Positions 1-10,900 of a stretch of DNA of 64,000 nt are shown in pieces. The notes below the pieces were generated by a model. It was not told the origin of the DNA, ran no database searches, and was given only the letters and a program-made list of their open reading frames with translations. Each line of letters opens with the position of its first letter. Position 1 is the first letter of the stretch. This stretch comes from Clostridium chrysemydis (GTDB lineage Bacteria; Bacillota; Clostridia; Clostridiales; Clostridiaceae). Made by a program: the position numbers and the translations under genes. The DNA lies in contig NZ_JADEKP010000001.1 of the NCBI RefSeq assembly GCF_015234215.1, positions 682,001-746,000 of the forward strand. The letters run 5' to 3'.

Positions 1-1301
1 TCTAATTTAGAGATTCTATCTAAGCCAGTCTTATTTAAATCAAATTCATAATCTATATTTGAAAAATAATCATAGTTATAATGTTCAGTTTTTGGTTTTA
101 AGAAAGAATCTGAAATTATAATTTTATCATTTTCTTTTGTTAAGTAATTTGAACTTCTAAGAAGACCTTTCTTTAGAGTTAAACCATCGATTTCATAAAC
201 AACAAGCGTATTTGGATAAACGTAAGTTGAAACTATATCACGAACAGTTACGTCTTTATTAAACCCTTTAATTGAGTTTGCAAAAGAAGTACAAGATACG
301 TCTGCATCTGAAACTTCTAGTTGAACTTGATTTATAAAGTTTGCAAGGTAAGAACCTTTTAAAGCCATATCTAAGTGTGATGCTTTATTTAGTGGAATAT
401 CTAAAAATCCAACAGGTTTATCAAGCCAAGATTGTATTTTGTTTTCTAAAGGAAGTAATTTTTCAAAAATATCTTTTTTAGGTGATGAAACAGGCTCTTT
501 TAAAGACGATTCGATTTCTTTAACTCCATTTTCAAGTTTTAAGTTTAATTCTATAAATTTTTTACCGTGTTGTGGAGTTTGAACTACGTAAGTGTCATTT
601 ATAAGACTTCCTTCAATAGGAAGGTGCTGATGACCTGTAAGTAATATATCAAAATCTAATTCTTCAGAAATTCTATATGCTACATTTTCTTTAGTAGTAC
701 TTAAGATATTCTTTGTTTCGATATCTTTTTCAAAACCACCGTGATAAAAACCTATAAGAATATCAACTTTATCTTTTAAAATACTTGAATATTTTTTTGC
801 AGCTTCAAAAGGGTCTGATATTTCAAAGTTTTCTATATTTTTAGGATTCTCCCAAACAGTTATATATTCAGTAGTTAAACCTATTAAACCTATTTTTAAT
901 CCGTTAGGTAAAACCTTAATATCATAAGGCTTTATAGGAAGGGTTCCTGTTTTATCTTTTATATTTGCTAAAAGGCAAGAACCTTTAAAAGTATTAAGAT
1001 ACTTTTTTAAATAAGTAAATCCATAATTAAAGTCGTGGTTTCCAAGAGTTATATAATCGTAAGAACCACTATTTAATACTTCACCTATAGGATGAGATTC
1101 AAAATTAGATTTAGAAAGATATGTTGTAAATGGAGAACCTTGAATAGTGTCTCCACAATCTATAATTAAAGTATTAGGATCTTTTTCAAATGAATTAATA
1201 ACATTTAACATACCAATATTCTTAAATGTTTTATCAGTATAATCAGTTGGATAAACAAACCCATGCATATCTGATGTAAAATAAATTTTTAAATTTTTCA
1301 T
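1..1301 (-). CDS. Cytosolic 5'-nucleotidase / 2',3'-cyclic phosphodiesterase family protein (C-terminus cut off by window edge)
   Basis: Reading frame open from ATG at 1301 to the window edge (about 433 codons seen). The N-terminal calcineurin-like metallophosphoesterase domain shows its metal-binding blocks in order: TSDMHG, DCGDTIQGSP, LGNHDFNYG, a YHGGFE block and GHQHLP. The second half matches the substrate-binding domain of 5'-nucleotidases, including the segment DADVSCTSFAN. Family members remove phosphate from nucleoside monophosphates or cyclic nucleotides. There is no signal peptide, unlike UshA, so a cytosolic YunD-like enzyme is more likely; this is inference. The start is supported by AGAGGTG about 8 bases upstream. 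Precise substrate cannot be told from sequence. Confidence 0.85.
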   Translation of the reverse strand, partial: MKNLKIYFTSDMHGFVYPTDYTDKTFKNIGMLNVINSFEKDPNTLIIDCGDTIQGSPFTTYLSKSNFESHPIGEVLNSGSYDYITLGNHDFNYGFTYLKKYLNTFKGSCLLANIKDKTGTLPIKPYDIKVLPNGLKIGLIGLTTEYITVWENPKNIENFEISDPFEAAKKYSSILKDKVDILIGFYHGGFEKDIETKNILSTTKENVAYRISEELDFDILLTGHQHLPIEGSLINDTYVVQTPQHGKKFIELNLKLENGVKEIESSLKEPVSSPKKDIFEKLLPLENKIQSWLDKPVGFLDIPLNKASHLDMALKGSYLANFINQVQLEVSDADVSCTSFANSIKGFNKDVTVRDIVSTYVYPNTLVVYEIDGLTLKKGLLRSSNYLTKENDKIIISDSFLKPKTEHYNYDYFSNIDYEFDLNKTGLDRISKL

Positions 1302-1602
1302 ATAAACACCTCTAATAAATTATACCAAATTTCGCAATGAATTGTTAATAAATCTCCAAATATCTAATTGATAATGGAAAATGTCGTAAAAGAGCAGGGG
1401 GAAGAGGTAAATCCTTTAATATTCTTAATAAAGCTTATTAACAGATTGATAGTAAAGGTGAGATAAAGTTATAAATTTTAATAATAATTCAAGCAGATTA
1501 AACAAAAGTGAAAAAATGTCCTTGCAATATGCACAAGTGTATGCTATATTATATACATACTTTAATTCGTTAAAGCAAAAGATAAAAAGGGGAGACTTTT
1601 AG
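1302..1602. other. Divergent intergenic region
   Basis: About 300 bases between the phosphoesterase and the peptide transporter. Apart from the promoter near 1522-1550 and the two ribosome-binding sites, I see no gene, strong hairpin or riboswitch core here. Confidence 0.5.
1522..1550 (+). promoter_or_regulatory. Predicted sigma-A promoter of the peptide transporter
   Basis: TTGCAA (1522-1527), a 17-base spacer and TATATT (1545-1550), 52 bases before the start codon of the transporter. Spacing is ideal and both boxes match 5 of 6 consensus bases. Confidence 0.55.
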
Positions 1603-2964
1603 ATGGAAGCAACAATAGATAGTAACATTAAAAAGAAGCATCCTAAAGGATTATATTTATTATTCCTAACAGAGATGTGGGAAAGATTCAGCTATTACGG
1701 AATGAGAGCATTACTTATGCTTTACTTAACTACAAGCCTTATAGGCGGAGGTTTAGGCTTTGATTTGGGAATAGCAGCTATGATTTACGGTGTATATACT
1801 GGATTTACATATTTTACTCCTATTATTGGAGGAGCTATAGCAGATAGATATTTAGGACAAAAGTTATCAATAGTAATCGGTGGATTTATAATGGTATTTG
1901 GTAACTTGATATTATTTTTTGATAATACAAGAGTCGGTTTATTTATAGGCTTAGCAATTCTTATCGTTGGAAACGGGTTCTTTAAACCAAACATATCAAC
2001 TGTAGTTGGACAACTTTATCCAGATGGTGATAGTAGAAAAGATTCAGCTTTTACTATTTTCTATATGGGAATTAACTTAGGTTCATTTATAGCACCTATA
2101 ATCTGTGGATTCTTAGCAGAAGATTATTTTGCAAAAAGTGTTGATGGCGTTATGCAATACGGGTTCAAATACGGATTCTTAGCAGCTGCAATCGGAATGA
2201 TTTTAGGACAAGTTATATTTATGGCTTTAGCACCTAAATATTTAAAAAATGTTGGTAATAAACCTGAAAAAGTAGAAAAAGGAAAAGTTAGCTATGAAAA
2301 CAAACCTCTTACAAAAACTGAGAAGAGAAGAGTAGCAGCTATACTTATCTTAACTACATTCGTTATTTTCTTCTGGGCTGCATTTGAGCAAGCTGGAAGT
2401 TCATTAACATTATTTACAAAAGACTTAACAAACAGAAATTTATTTGGATTTGAAATACCAGTTTCAGCATTCCAATCTTTAAATCCTATGTTTGTATTAA
2501 TCCTTTCACCAATCCTTGCAAAAGTTTGGGTAAAACTTGCTAATAGAAAGAAAGGTGATTTAAAGGTTCCTGTTAAAATGGGTCTTGGATTACTTTTAGT
2601 TGGAGTCGGATTCTTAGTTATGGTAGGCGCAGTACTTTCAATACAAGGTGCAGAAAATCCAGCTGCTAAAGCTAGCATGTGGTTTTTAGTTATAACATAT
2701 CTTTGTAATACATTAGGGGAGCTTTGCTTATCACCTATAGGGTTATCAATGGTATCAAATATAGCACCAATAAAATACGCTACATTATTAATGGGAGTTT
2801 GGTTATCAGCAAACGGAGTTGCAAATTTACTAGGAGGTGCTATCGCATCACAAGTAGAAAAGTTCGGGGCACTTGAAATATTTGCAAGCATATCATGCGT
2901 AGTTACTGTATTAGGTTTAATATTACTTGTATTTAGTAAGAAAATTTCAAAAATGATGGAATAA
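1603..2964 (+). CDS. Peptide MFS transporter (POT/PTR2 family, DtpT-like)
   Basis: Proton-coupled uptake of di- and tripeptides across the cytoplasmic membrane. The 453-residue protein has the N-terminal ExxER proton-coupling motif (EMWERFSYYG, about residues 23-32), the PTR2 signature around GGAIADRYLG (about 76-85), and the second POT signature FYMGINLGSF (about 151-160). Hydrophobicity suggests 12-14 membrane helices, and the length is usual for bacterial members. It stands alone, with its own promoter and terminator, and AGGGGAG precedes the start. Family assignment is firm; the peptide preference is not visible. Confidence 0.92.
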   Translation: MEATIDSNIKKKHPKGLYLLFLTEMWERFSYYGMRALLMLYLTTSLIGGGLGFDLGIAAMIYGVYTGFTYFTPIIGGAIADRYLGQKLSIVIGGFIMVFGNLILFFDNTRVGLFIGLAILIVGNGFFKPNISTVVGQLYPDGDSRKDSAFTIFYMGINLGSFIAPIICGFLAEDYFAKSVDGVMQYGFKYGFLAAAIGMILGQVIFMALAPKYLKNVGNKPEKVEKGKVSYENKPLTKTEKRRVAAILILTTFVIFFWAAFEQAGSSLTLFTKDLTNRNLFGFEIPVSAFQSLNPMFVLILSPILAKVWVKLANRKKGDLKVPVKMGLGLLLVGVGFLVMVGAVLSIQGAENPAAKASMWFLVITYLCNTLGELCLSPIGLSMVSNIAPIKYATLLMGVWLSANGVANLLGGAIASQVEKFGALEIFASISCVVTVLGLILLVFSKKISKMME

Positions 2965-2974
2965 GAATATATTT

Positions 2975-3005
2975 AAAAGGTAGCTAGTAATAGCTACCTT
3001 TTTTT
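2975..3005 (+). terminator. Rho-independent terminator of the peptide transporter
   Basis: AAAAGGTAGCT and AGCTACCTTTT form a stem of about 11 pairs, followed by a run of seven T, ten bases after the transporter stop codon. Confidence 0.85.
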
Positions 3006-3044
3006 CTGTTATAATTAAATAAAAATCAACTAGAGGAGGGTATA

Positions 3045-3518
3045 ATGCAAAAACTACATTTAGATTCAAAGAAATGTATGAAATTTTCAGGGGGAATAAG
3101 TTTATTAATTACAATGATCGTAATTATAGTAGGGTATTTTTTATGTGATAAATTTCTAAGTTTAAAATATCATAAATATTTCTATATAATTGCAAGTTTT
3201 TTAATTATATTAGAATTAATAGAGTACTTTTTAATAATTAATTTAAGGTTTAAAAGGTACAAGTATCAAGTTACACTAGAAAGAATTGAAATAATAGAAG
3301 GAGTTATCTTCCTTAAAGATACTATAATTCCTATAGAAAGAATTCATCAAATTAGGTTAAAAGAGGGTCCTATAGATAAAAGATACGGCTTAGTGAATTT
3401 AGATATTTTAACAGCTGGAGGGAATGCTACGATTTCTTTTATAAAAAAAGAAGAAGGGGAAAAGATAGCTGACTTTTTAACAGAAAAAGTTAATAGTATA
3501 AAACGAGGTGAAGTTTAG
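3045..3518 (+). CDS. Bacterial PH (bPH2) domain membrane protein, YdbS-like
   Basis: The 157-residue protein has two membrane helices (about 17-36 and 42-62) followed by a bPH2/YdbS-type domain. The hallmark block is visible: a conserved IPIERIHQI segment, then GPIDKRYGLVNLDILTAGG near residues 113-131. In Bacillus the paired ydbS-ydbT genes have been linked to resistance to membrane-active peptides; a role here is inference. The stop codon directly abuts the next ATG (3519), so the two are translationally coupled and probably form one complex. AGAGGAGGG lies just before the start. It follows the transporter terminator, so it is a separate transcription unit. Confidence 0.8.
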   Translation: MQKLHLDSKKCMKFSGGISLLITMIVIIVGYFLCDKFLSLKYHKYFYIIASFLIILELIEYFLIINLRFKRYKYQVTLERIEIIEGVIFLKDTIIPIERIHQIRLKEGPIDKRYGLVNLDILTAGGNATISFIKKEEGEKIADFLTEKVNSIKRGEV

Positions 3519-4916
3519 ATGAATAGAGAATTAAGATCTCATCCTAGCTCTATCTTTACAGATAACTTTATTTTTAGTTTTTTATTAGGTTTTTTCACTT
3601 TAGATTTAATAAAAGAGATTAGATCTATAAAAGAAGTTAAGGATTTTTTTATAAATATAATGGACTATCTAGGATACTTTTTATTAGTAGTTATACTTAT
3701 ATTTTTAATAACTTTTCTTATTGGATTTATAAAGTGGAGAGTAACTTTTTTAGTGATAGATGGGAATAGAATAACTGTTTCAAAAAGAGGTTTATTTAAG
3801 AAAAAATTAGATTTTAAAGCTTCTGATATAGCATCTATAAATATTAATAAAAACATATTTCAAAGGATTTTTAAAACATCAACTTTAAAGTTTGATTTAA
3901 ATAACTCTATAGAGTCTTTTGAAGGAAAAATAAAATTTGTATTTAAAGATGAACTTTGTGAAGAAGTAAAAAAAGCTTTACTAATGAATGAAGATGAAAA
4001 AGTAAAAGAAGATGATGGGTATAAAGTTTTAAAGAGTTTTACAACTCCTGATGCTATAATTTATAGCTTAATTAGGGATTTAAATGTTACTAATTTAATT
4101 ATAGGTATTTTAATAATTTCTGGGACTTTTTTTACTGGAGGCAATAGTAATCTTAAATTAAGTACTATTATTTTCGGAGGAGCGTTACTTGCACTTAAGA
4201 TGGCTTATGAATTTATAAAAAACTCACTTAATTATTCGAATTTTAAAGTTTATAGAAAAGATGATAAGGTATTATTAAAATATGGTTTTTTTAATAGGAA
4301 GGAATATTCATTTTCACTTTCTAAAGTTTCTGGTATAAAGATATATAAAACCTTTTTAGGAAGGATCTTAAAAAAGTCATTTATTGAAGTAATAGTTGTT
4401 GGAATGGCAAATGACGAAAATGAAAGAGCTGCAATTTCATTATGTATTGATGATAGTGAAGTTAAAGGGTATTTAGAAGAAGTTATAGATGACTTTGAAG
4501 TAGATGGAGAGTCAATAAGGGTTCCTAAAGAGTCTTTTATTTATTCAGTAGGTAAATCTTTAATAATATTTTTAGTTTTAAACATTATAGCTATAAGTTT
4601 TTCAAAAGTTATAGCATTAATTATAAGTGTAGCTATAGGGGTTATAATTTTACTTATCTTTATAGAATATAAAACAGATGAAGTTAAAATAGATGATGAA
4701 AAGCTACTTATAAAGGTCGGAAAAGTAGATAAATTAGAAAGAAGAATCTATATAAAAAAGATTCAAACTCTAAAAATTAAATCTGATATTTATGAAATGC
4801 ACAAGGGTTTAAGAAGAGCTGAAATTACTAATGTTTCTGATATTAAGGATTTATCGATAAATATACCTAGAATAGATGAATCTGATATGGAAAGAATTAA
4901 AGGATTAATTAAGTAA
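3519..4916 (+). CDS. Multi-repeat bPH2 domain membrane protein, YdbT-like
   Basis: The 465-residue protein contains three bPH2-type segments (about 78-150, 240-320 and 390-460), each preceded by a pair of membrane helices (about 18-70, 180-215 and 340-375). This is the organisation of YdbT, the usual partner of YdbS. It begins on the base after the ydbS-like stop codon. No enzymatic motif is present. Function is unproven in this family beyond a proposed role in envelope defence. A strong hairpin lies directly behind it. Confidence 0.78.
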   Translation: MNRELRSHPSSIFTDNFIFSFLLGFFTLDLIKEIRSIKEVKDFFINIMDYLGYFLLVVILIFLITFLIGFIKWRVTFLVIDGNRITVSKRGLFKKKLDFKASDIASININKNIFQRIFKTSTLKFDLNNSIESFEGKIKFVFKDELCEEVKKALLMNEDEKVKEDDGYKVLKSFTTPDAIIYSLIRDLNVTNLIIGILIISGTFFTGGNSNLKLSTIIFGGALLALKMAYEFIKNSLNYSNFKVYRKDDKVLLKYGFFNRKEYSFSLSKVSGIKIYKTFLGRILKKSFIEVIVVGMANDENERAAISLCIDDSEVKGYLEEVIDDFEVDGESIRVPKESFIYSVGKSLIIFLVLNIIAISFSKVIALIISVAIGVIILLIFIEYKTDEVKIDDEKLLIKVGKVDKLERRIYIKKIQTLKIKSDIYEMHKGLRRAEITNVSDIKDLSINIPRIDESDMERIKGLIK

Positions 4917-4961
4917 AAAATACCGTGTATACCAAAAGGGTATACACGGTGTTTTATTTTT
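4916..4961. terminator. Bidirectional terminator between convergent genes
   Basis: A perfect 12-pair stem (ACCGTGTATACC, loop AAAAG, GGTATACACGGT, 4922-4950) is followed by TTTTATTTT on the plus strand and preceded by A-rich sequence that gives a U-run on the minus strand. It sits between the ydbT-like gene and the convergent giant gene. Confidence 0.85.
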
Positions 4962-4979
4962 AGAAACTAAAGAATTTGA

Positions 4980-7900
4980 TTAGTTTCTATTTTTTTTATA
5001 AATATTATAGCCGACTATTGAGGAAATCAAAAGTAGCAAAAGTATTCCAAAAAATACAATAGGCAATTTTGAATCATCAAGAGATTCAGCTTCAGGTGAT
5101 GCTAATATTTTAAAGTTAATTACTTGTTTGTTAGTATTATTGACCTTATCAGTTGTAATTATTTCTAATACATAATCACCAGGTTCTGTTATTTTTTGAT
5201 TATTATAAGGTTTGCCATTTAGGAGCATTTTTAGGTTAGATCCTCTTTCACTTGTTATTTTAGGATGAACAAATGAATTGTAGGATTTACCGTTTTCGAC
5301 TCCGTTTAAAAAGATTTCAGGTGCATATGAATCAAGCATAAAGTTTGCAACCTTTCTAGCATAGTTTCCTGCTTTATCAACAGCAGAAACTATCAATGTA
5401 ACTTTACCATTTGCCATAATTGGTTCTCCGTAATAGGAATCACCATTTAAAAGTGAAGTTACTATAGCATCCTTATCATTAACAACAATTTCTGGGATTA
5501 TTGTACCTGAGTTTAATTTATCAAACAATATTCCGTTTATAGTTATTGTCGGAGCAATTGTATCAACAACAAAAGAAAAGTTTAGTGTTGAATGATTTCC
5601 AGCAAAGTCTGAAACGGATAATTTGAAATTATACTTTCCATCAGCTGATATAGGGTTATTATTATATGATTTACCATTTAAAAGAACACTTAGAGAGTCT
5701 TTATTAAAGTGTAAATCAGTTGCTTTAAATGAAGGTTTTACAGGTTTATTATAATGCTTTTCATCTATAACATCAGAGTAATTTAATATAGGTGCTGACG
5801 TATCTAGTATAAAGCTAAAAGTCTTTTCAGTAAGATTTCCAGCGATATCTTTTGCAACAACTTTCATATTTTTAGTTCCATCACCAGAGATTGTGCTTCC
5901 TTTTGTATAGATTCTACTATTTAAGAAAGCTGCTTCTTGGTCTATATACGTGTCAGAAACATCATAAAGATAAGGTCTTATTTTATTTGTATAATAAGTT
6001 CCATTAACTCTATTAAACATAGACTCGTTTGGTAATGAAACTTTTGGAGAAGTTCTATCAACTATAACTTTCATAGATTTACTTGAAGAACGTCCAGCCT
6101 TATCAGTCGCAGTTATGCTTATATTGTAAGTTCCTTCATTATAAATTTCATCTTTCATAATTCCGCTTGGTGAACTAGAATCTAGATTTACCTTATATGA
6201 AAGATTACTAATTGTATTAAAGTTTGTATCTTGTACACTATAATCAGCATAGTGTTTAGTACTATTAGTATAAATAGTTTTATCTTTAGTTGCAGTTTTG
6301 TTTACTAAATCAAGATTTATAATTGGATTTTTAGTGTCAACTACAACGGTAATTGATTTGTTATAACTATCTATATTGTTTTTAGCTTCTAAATTCCAAG
6401 ATATATTATAAACTCCGTCATCTTTAAATTTGAATTGGACTTGTTTAGCACTTTTATTACTGTTAATAGAACCATCTTTTGAGATTCCGTTACCTGTAAC
6501 AAAAGTTGATGATGTTAGATTATTACCGTTATTATCTTTAACAGTTATATTGCTATTTCCTTTAAATCCTGAAATATTACCATCTAAATTAAGGTTAAGT
6601 GTTGCATTATAAGGAACATAAATAGTATTTGAAATTTTATTAGAATCTAATGTAGTTGCTACATTAGAGTTAATTTTATTAAATACTAATTTAGAGTTAC
6701 CAGAAGTTCTTTTAGTATCAACAGTGAACACGAAAGTTTTAGATGTAGGGTTACCGCATAAATCTTTTGCCTCAAGGGAAACGGTATATTTACCAGTAGG
6801 TAGTGAATACCTTGAATCATTTTTGGCAAGACTTATAGTGTTATTGAATTTTTTTAGTGTAAAGTTATTAGTTACATTGCTCTCACTAGATAAATCTTCG
6901 AAAGTAACATTTTTTAAGTTAACAGAGTTAGGTTTTAGTAAAGAAGAATTTGTATAAAGTGAAACCGTATTTAAATCCATATTACTAAAACTTGTAGAAG
7001 AAGCATCTTTTACATTTACATCTAAATTAGATGATACTGAGAAAATATCATTATTTTTAACATCTTCTTTATTGTAATCAAGGAAAATAGATGGAGAAAC
7101 TTTCTCTGAAATTATTTTTATTTCTTTTGATGCCTTTTTACCATTAGCGTTGTAGATTGTTGCAACAATCTTAATATCATTAGAATTCACAAATCCAAAA
7201 TCGAATGATTTAACGCTAACTATGCTCTCATTAACATAACTTTTAGTGAACAGATCAATATAATCTTTTTTATCTTCATCATAAACTTTAAGTTTAACAT
7301 CTAAAGTTGTATTAGGAGCGTAATTTTTAGCTACATCAACATTAGCCCTAAATTCTCCATTTACATAATAAACGTTCTTATAATTAGTAACACTTGTACC
7401 ATTTTTACTAGATAAAGTAATAGAGTTTATTGTAGGATTTTCAGTATCAATTTTAAAGTTATAATTAACACTTACAGAGTTATTACTCTTATCACGTAAA
7501 TTCAATTTTAAATTATATTCTCCATTAGTTAAATTATGGCTAGTTCCATTACTTCTAACTATACTAAAGTTATTTCCACTTTTAATAACTTTAAAGCTAC
7601 CTTTAAGTTCAGTAGGGTTATTAGAGCCTTCTTTTAAATAACTAAAAGTTTCAATGCTTAAAGAGTTAGGTTTTGACATATCATTAAGCACAATCTTATC
7701 TTTATCAAGGGTATTTACACCTAAATTATTAATATCAGATGCATAAATAACAAAATCAGGGTCCTTCCCAAAATAAGGGAGAGTATTTAATTTGTCATCT
7801 TGAGATGCTGATATTTTTAGTTCGGGTTTTTTCACATCATAAACTAGGTTATAAACAAGTGGTTTTATCTCTATACTATCATTAGGTGATTGAAGTGAAA

Positions 7901-10900
7901 TCTCTAAAGTTAGATTTCTAGAATCACTTAAATTAAATTTACTAGCTTCAAGGTCTAAAACAAAAGTTTCAACTTCTTTATCAAATTTTAAGAAGTCTGA
8001 ACCTTTAGAAATAGTATAAATAATATTACCTTTGTCTTTAATTTTTAAAGTAAGGTCTGAATACCCAGAATATATTTTCGGGATACTTAAATTTACTTTA
8101 AAGTCATTATTATTAATATGATATAAATCATCAAATTCAGAAATATTAGAGTTTGGAGTCATATTATAAATAACTTTTGAATTATCTACAATAATTGAAT
8201 ATTTAAAACTAGTATAGTTTTCTGAAATATCCCTAGTCTCAAAAATCAACTCATATTTACCTTTCTCTAGCTTGTACTCTTTATTTTCATCCTTAACTAA
8301 AGAGTAGATGAAATTACCGTTATTAGATGTCTTAAGTTTTAGTTTTACACAATCAAGTTCTGTTAGTTCATCACCTAAATTAGAATTATTAAATTTAATC
8401 GATTTTAAAGCAATATAGTCTCTTTCAGGAAGAGGCTCATTAGGATTTACTATAGTAGGATTACTAGAGTAATATTTATCAGAAATCGATACATTTAACA
8501 GGTTATTATTTTCTACACTTAACTTATTATCTAAAGTATTAGAAAGTTTTTTGTTATTATCATTTGTAAGAAGTAATTCTAAACTCGGATTATTTCTATC
8601 TAAAATAAAGTTTTTAGTAAGTTTTTTAGGGTTTACACTATTAAAGTCTGAACTTAAATTTACAGTAGCTTCTATTTGAACTTCTTTTAAATTATTAGGC
8701 ACTTTATTAAGTATGTCTTCTATTTTAACTTCGAAGTTATGTTCAAGCGAAGAGTTTACAGAAGAGCAGTCTTCTAAAGTGCATTTTGATAAAGTTATTA
8801 GATCAATATTTTCTGACCCTATAGTAGCACTTAAATTTACATTTAAATCACTGTAATTTAAATAAGTTTTGTTAAGTTTAACCTTTAAATTTAAAATATC
8901 TCCTAAAATATAATCGTTACCTTCCTTGTTTGTAATAGAATTAGCTTCAAAACTATTTATTGTAGGAGATAAATCATCAACAACTACTACATAAGACTTA
9001 GCAGTTATATTTCCTACAATATCTTTAGCTAAAAACTCAAATTCGTATTTACCAGGCTTTAATACTAGTTCAGAATCCTTCTCTTTAATAATTAGATTTT
9101 CACTAGTGTTTTTATTTTTAACTACAGCTAAAGAAATATTCTCTAATTCAGTAGTAGGATCATTATAATCTGAACTATTATATTTTAAAGATTTTAAGTT
9201 GATAGAGCTGTTTTTCATATCTTCTAAACTTAATTTATCATCTGGACTAAATGCTTCAAAGTTTGAAAAACCAAATTCATCACTAATATTAATTTTAAAA
9301 GATTTACTTTTATTTATATCTATAAAATTAATATCAGTTTCTTTTTCGTAAGGTTTTATTAGTTCTAAGTCATTATTAGTATTTAAAACGTTAAAGTCTA
9401 ATTTAGAAGGGGTTCTATCAAATTTAAATAAAGCTTCCTTTTTACTTACACCGTTATCAGAAACATTAGGATTAATGTTAACTAAACTAATCTTAAGCTT
9501 TATTTCTGAAAGCTCTGATACAGGTTTTTTAAAATCAGAGGGAGTAATTGAAACTTCATGAACCTTGTCTCCACTAAAATCTGTATCAACAACTTTTGTA
9601 TAAATTACTGTGTTATCCTTACTATCTACAAAATCTAATGATAAATTAGTAAATTTAGAGAAGGTATTACCAGTTTCTATACTAAACTTAAATTCTTTAT
9701 CTGAAATATAGAAAACATCATCATTTATATATGAGAATATACTATCACTTAAAGGCTTAAGAGATATATCAATTTTTTTGTTTTCTATAAATAAAGTATA
9801 AGATAGAGTTTTAGTATTACCAACAAAGTCTTTAACAGTAAAGTTCAAAGTATATTTTCCTATTTCTAAATTTAGTTTACCTGTATTTAGAGAAGACTCC
9901 TTAGAGTTTCTTAAAATTACTGAATTAGCATCACCTTTAATCAATTCAAAATTTTTAGGGTCAAAATTTGAATTACCTTCGTAAGCTATAGAATTAAGCT
10001 TAACGTAGTTTGTTGAATTAGAAGGTGGAATATCATTTTCTCTATAAAGTTTATAATCTTCTAAAAGCGTGGAATCGGATAAAGTAAGCTTTAGAGGATT
10101 AAAGTTTTCTTTATAGTTAAATGTATTTTCATAAGAAGCTTTATCAGCTTTAACCTCTGTATCATCTAAATACATATTTACAACAGGTACTTTTGAATCA
10201 AAATAAGTTGTTATAGTTTTTGATTCATATTTACCCGTATTTTTGTAAACTTTAAAAGTAATTTCATTTTTATCAGGTTTAATACTACTTAGGTGTTCTA
10301 AAAGATTAACTTCAAATTCAATTTTACCGTTAGATATATCTTTATCAAATAAAGGTTTTACTATATCAGGTTTAAAGTTTATCTGTTTGTTTATAAAAAC
10401 TTCAATCCGATTATAGTAAGTTTCTGAATTTAGAAGATTAATTTCTGTAATAAACTTACCATTAGTTCCTAGTCTATGATTATCTTTATCGAAAGCTAGA
10501 AGAGAATTTTCATCTTTATCACTTGCTCTGAAATTGTAATCAAAATTAGGAAGAGTATTATCTAAATAAAAACCTTTAGAAATAGTAGTGGAATTTAAGC
10601 CATCACTTATATCTAAGTTTAATTTATGCGTTCCATCAAGAGTTTGATTTTGAAAAGTAGAAGTATCAAGTTTTAAAATTACAGACTTATTAAGACCTGC
10701 AGTATCTTTAACAGCTTCTTTTTCATAAGATAATTTATATTCTTTATCACCTACAAGATAAGGGATTTTAGTAACATTTATAAAATTATCAAAATTAAGA
10801 GTTAAATCATCTACTATCAAACCAAGTTTTAAATTCTTGTTAGAGTTTGCATAAGCGAATTTTTTAATTTGCTCTATAGTTGTATCAGCTTTTATATCTA

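Noticed and set aside
2292-2891. Long minus-strand frame opposite the peptide transporter
   Set aside because: It mirrors the codons of the well-supported plus-strand gene and has no ribosome site.
3010-3015. TATAAT as promoter of the PH-domain gene pair
   Set aside because: No -35 box at the right distance and it directly follows the preceding terminator; not strong enough to list.
4980-5070. LPXTG-type sortase signal at the end of the giant protein
   Set aside because: The tail begins KLPIVFFG and runs directly into the membrane helix; no LPXTG pentapeptide precedes it.
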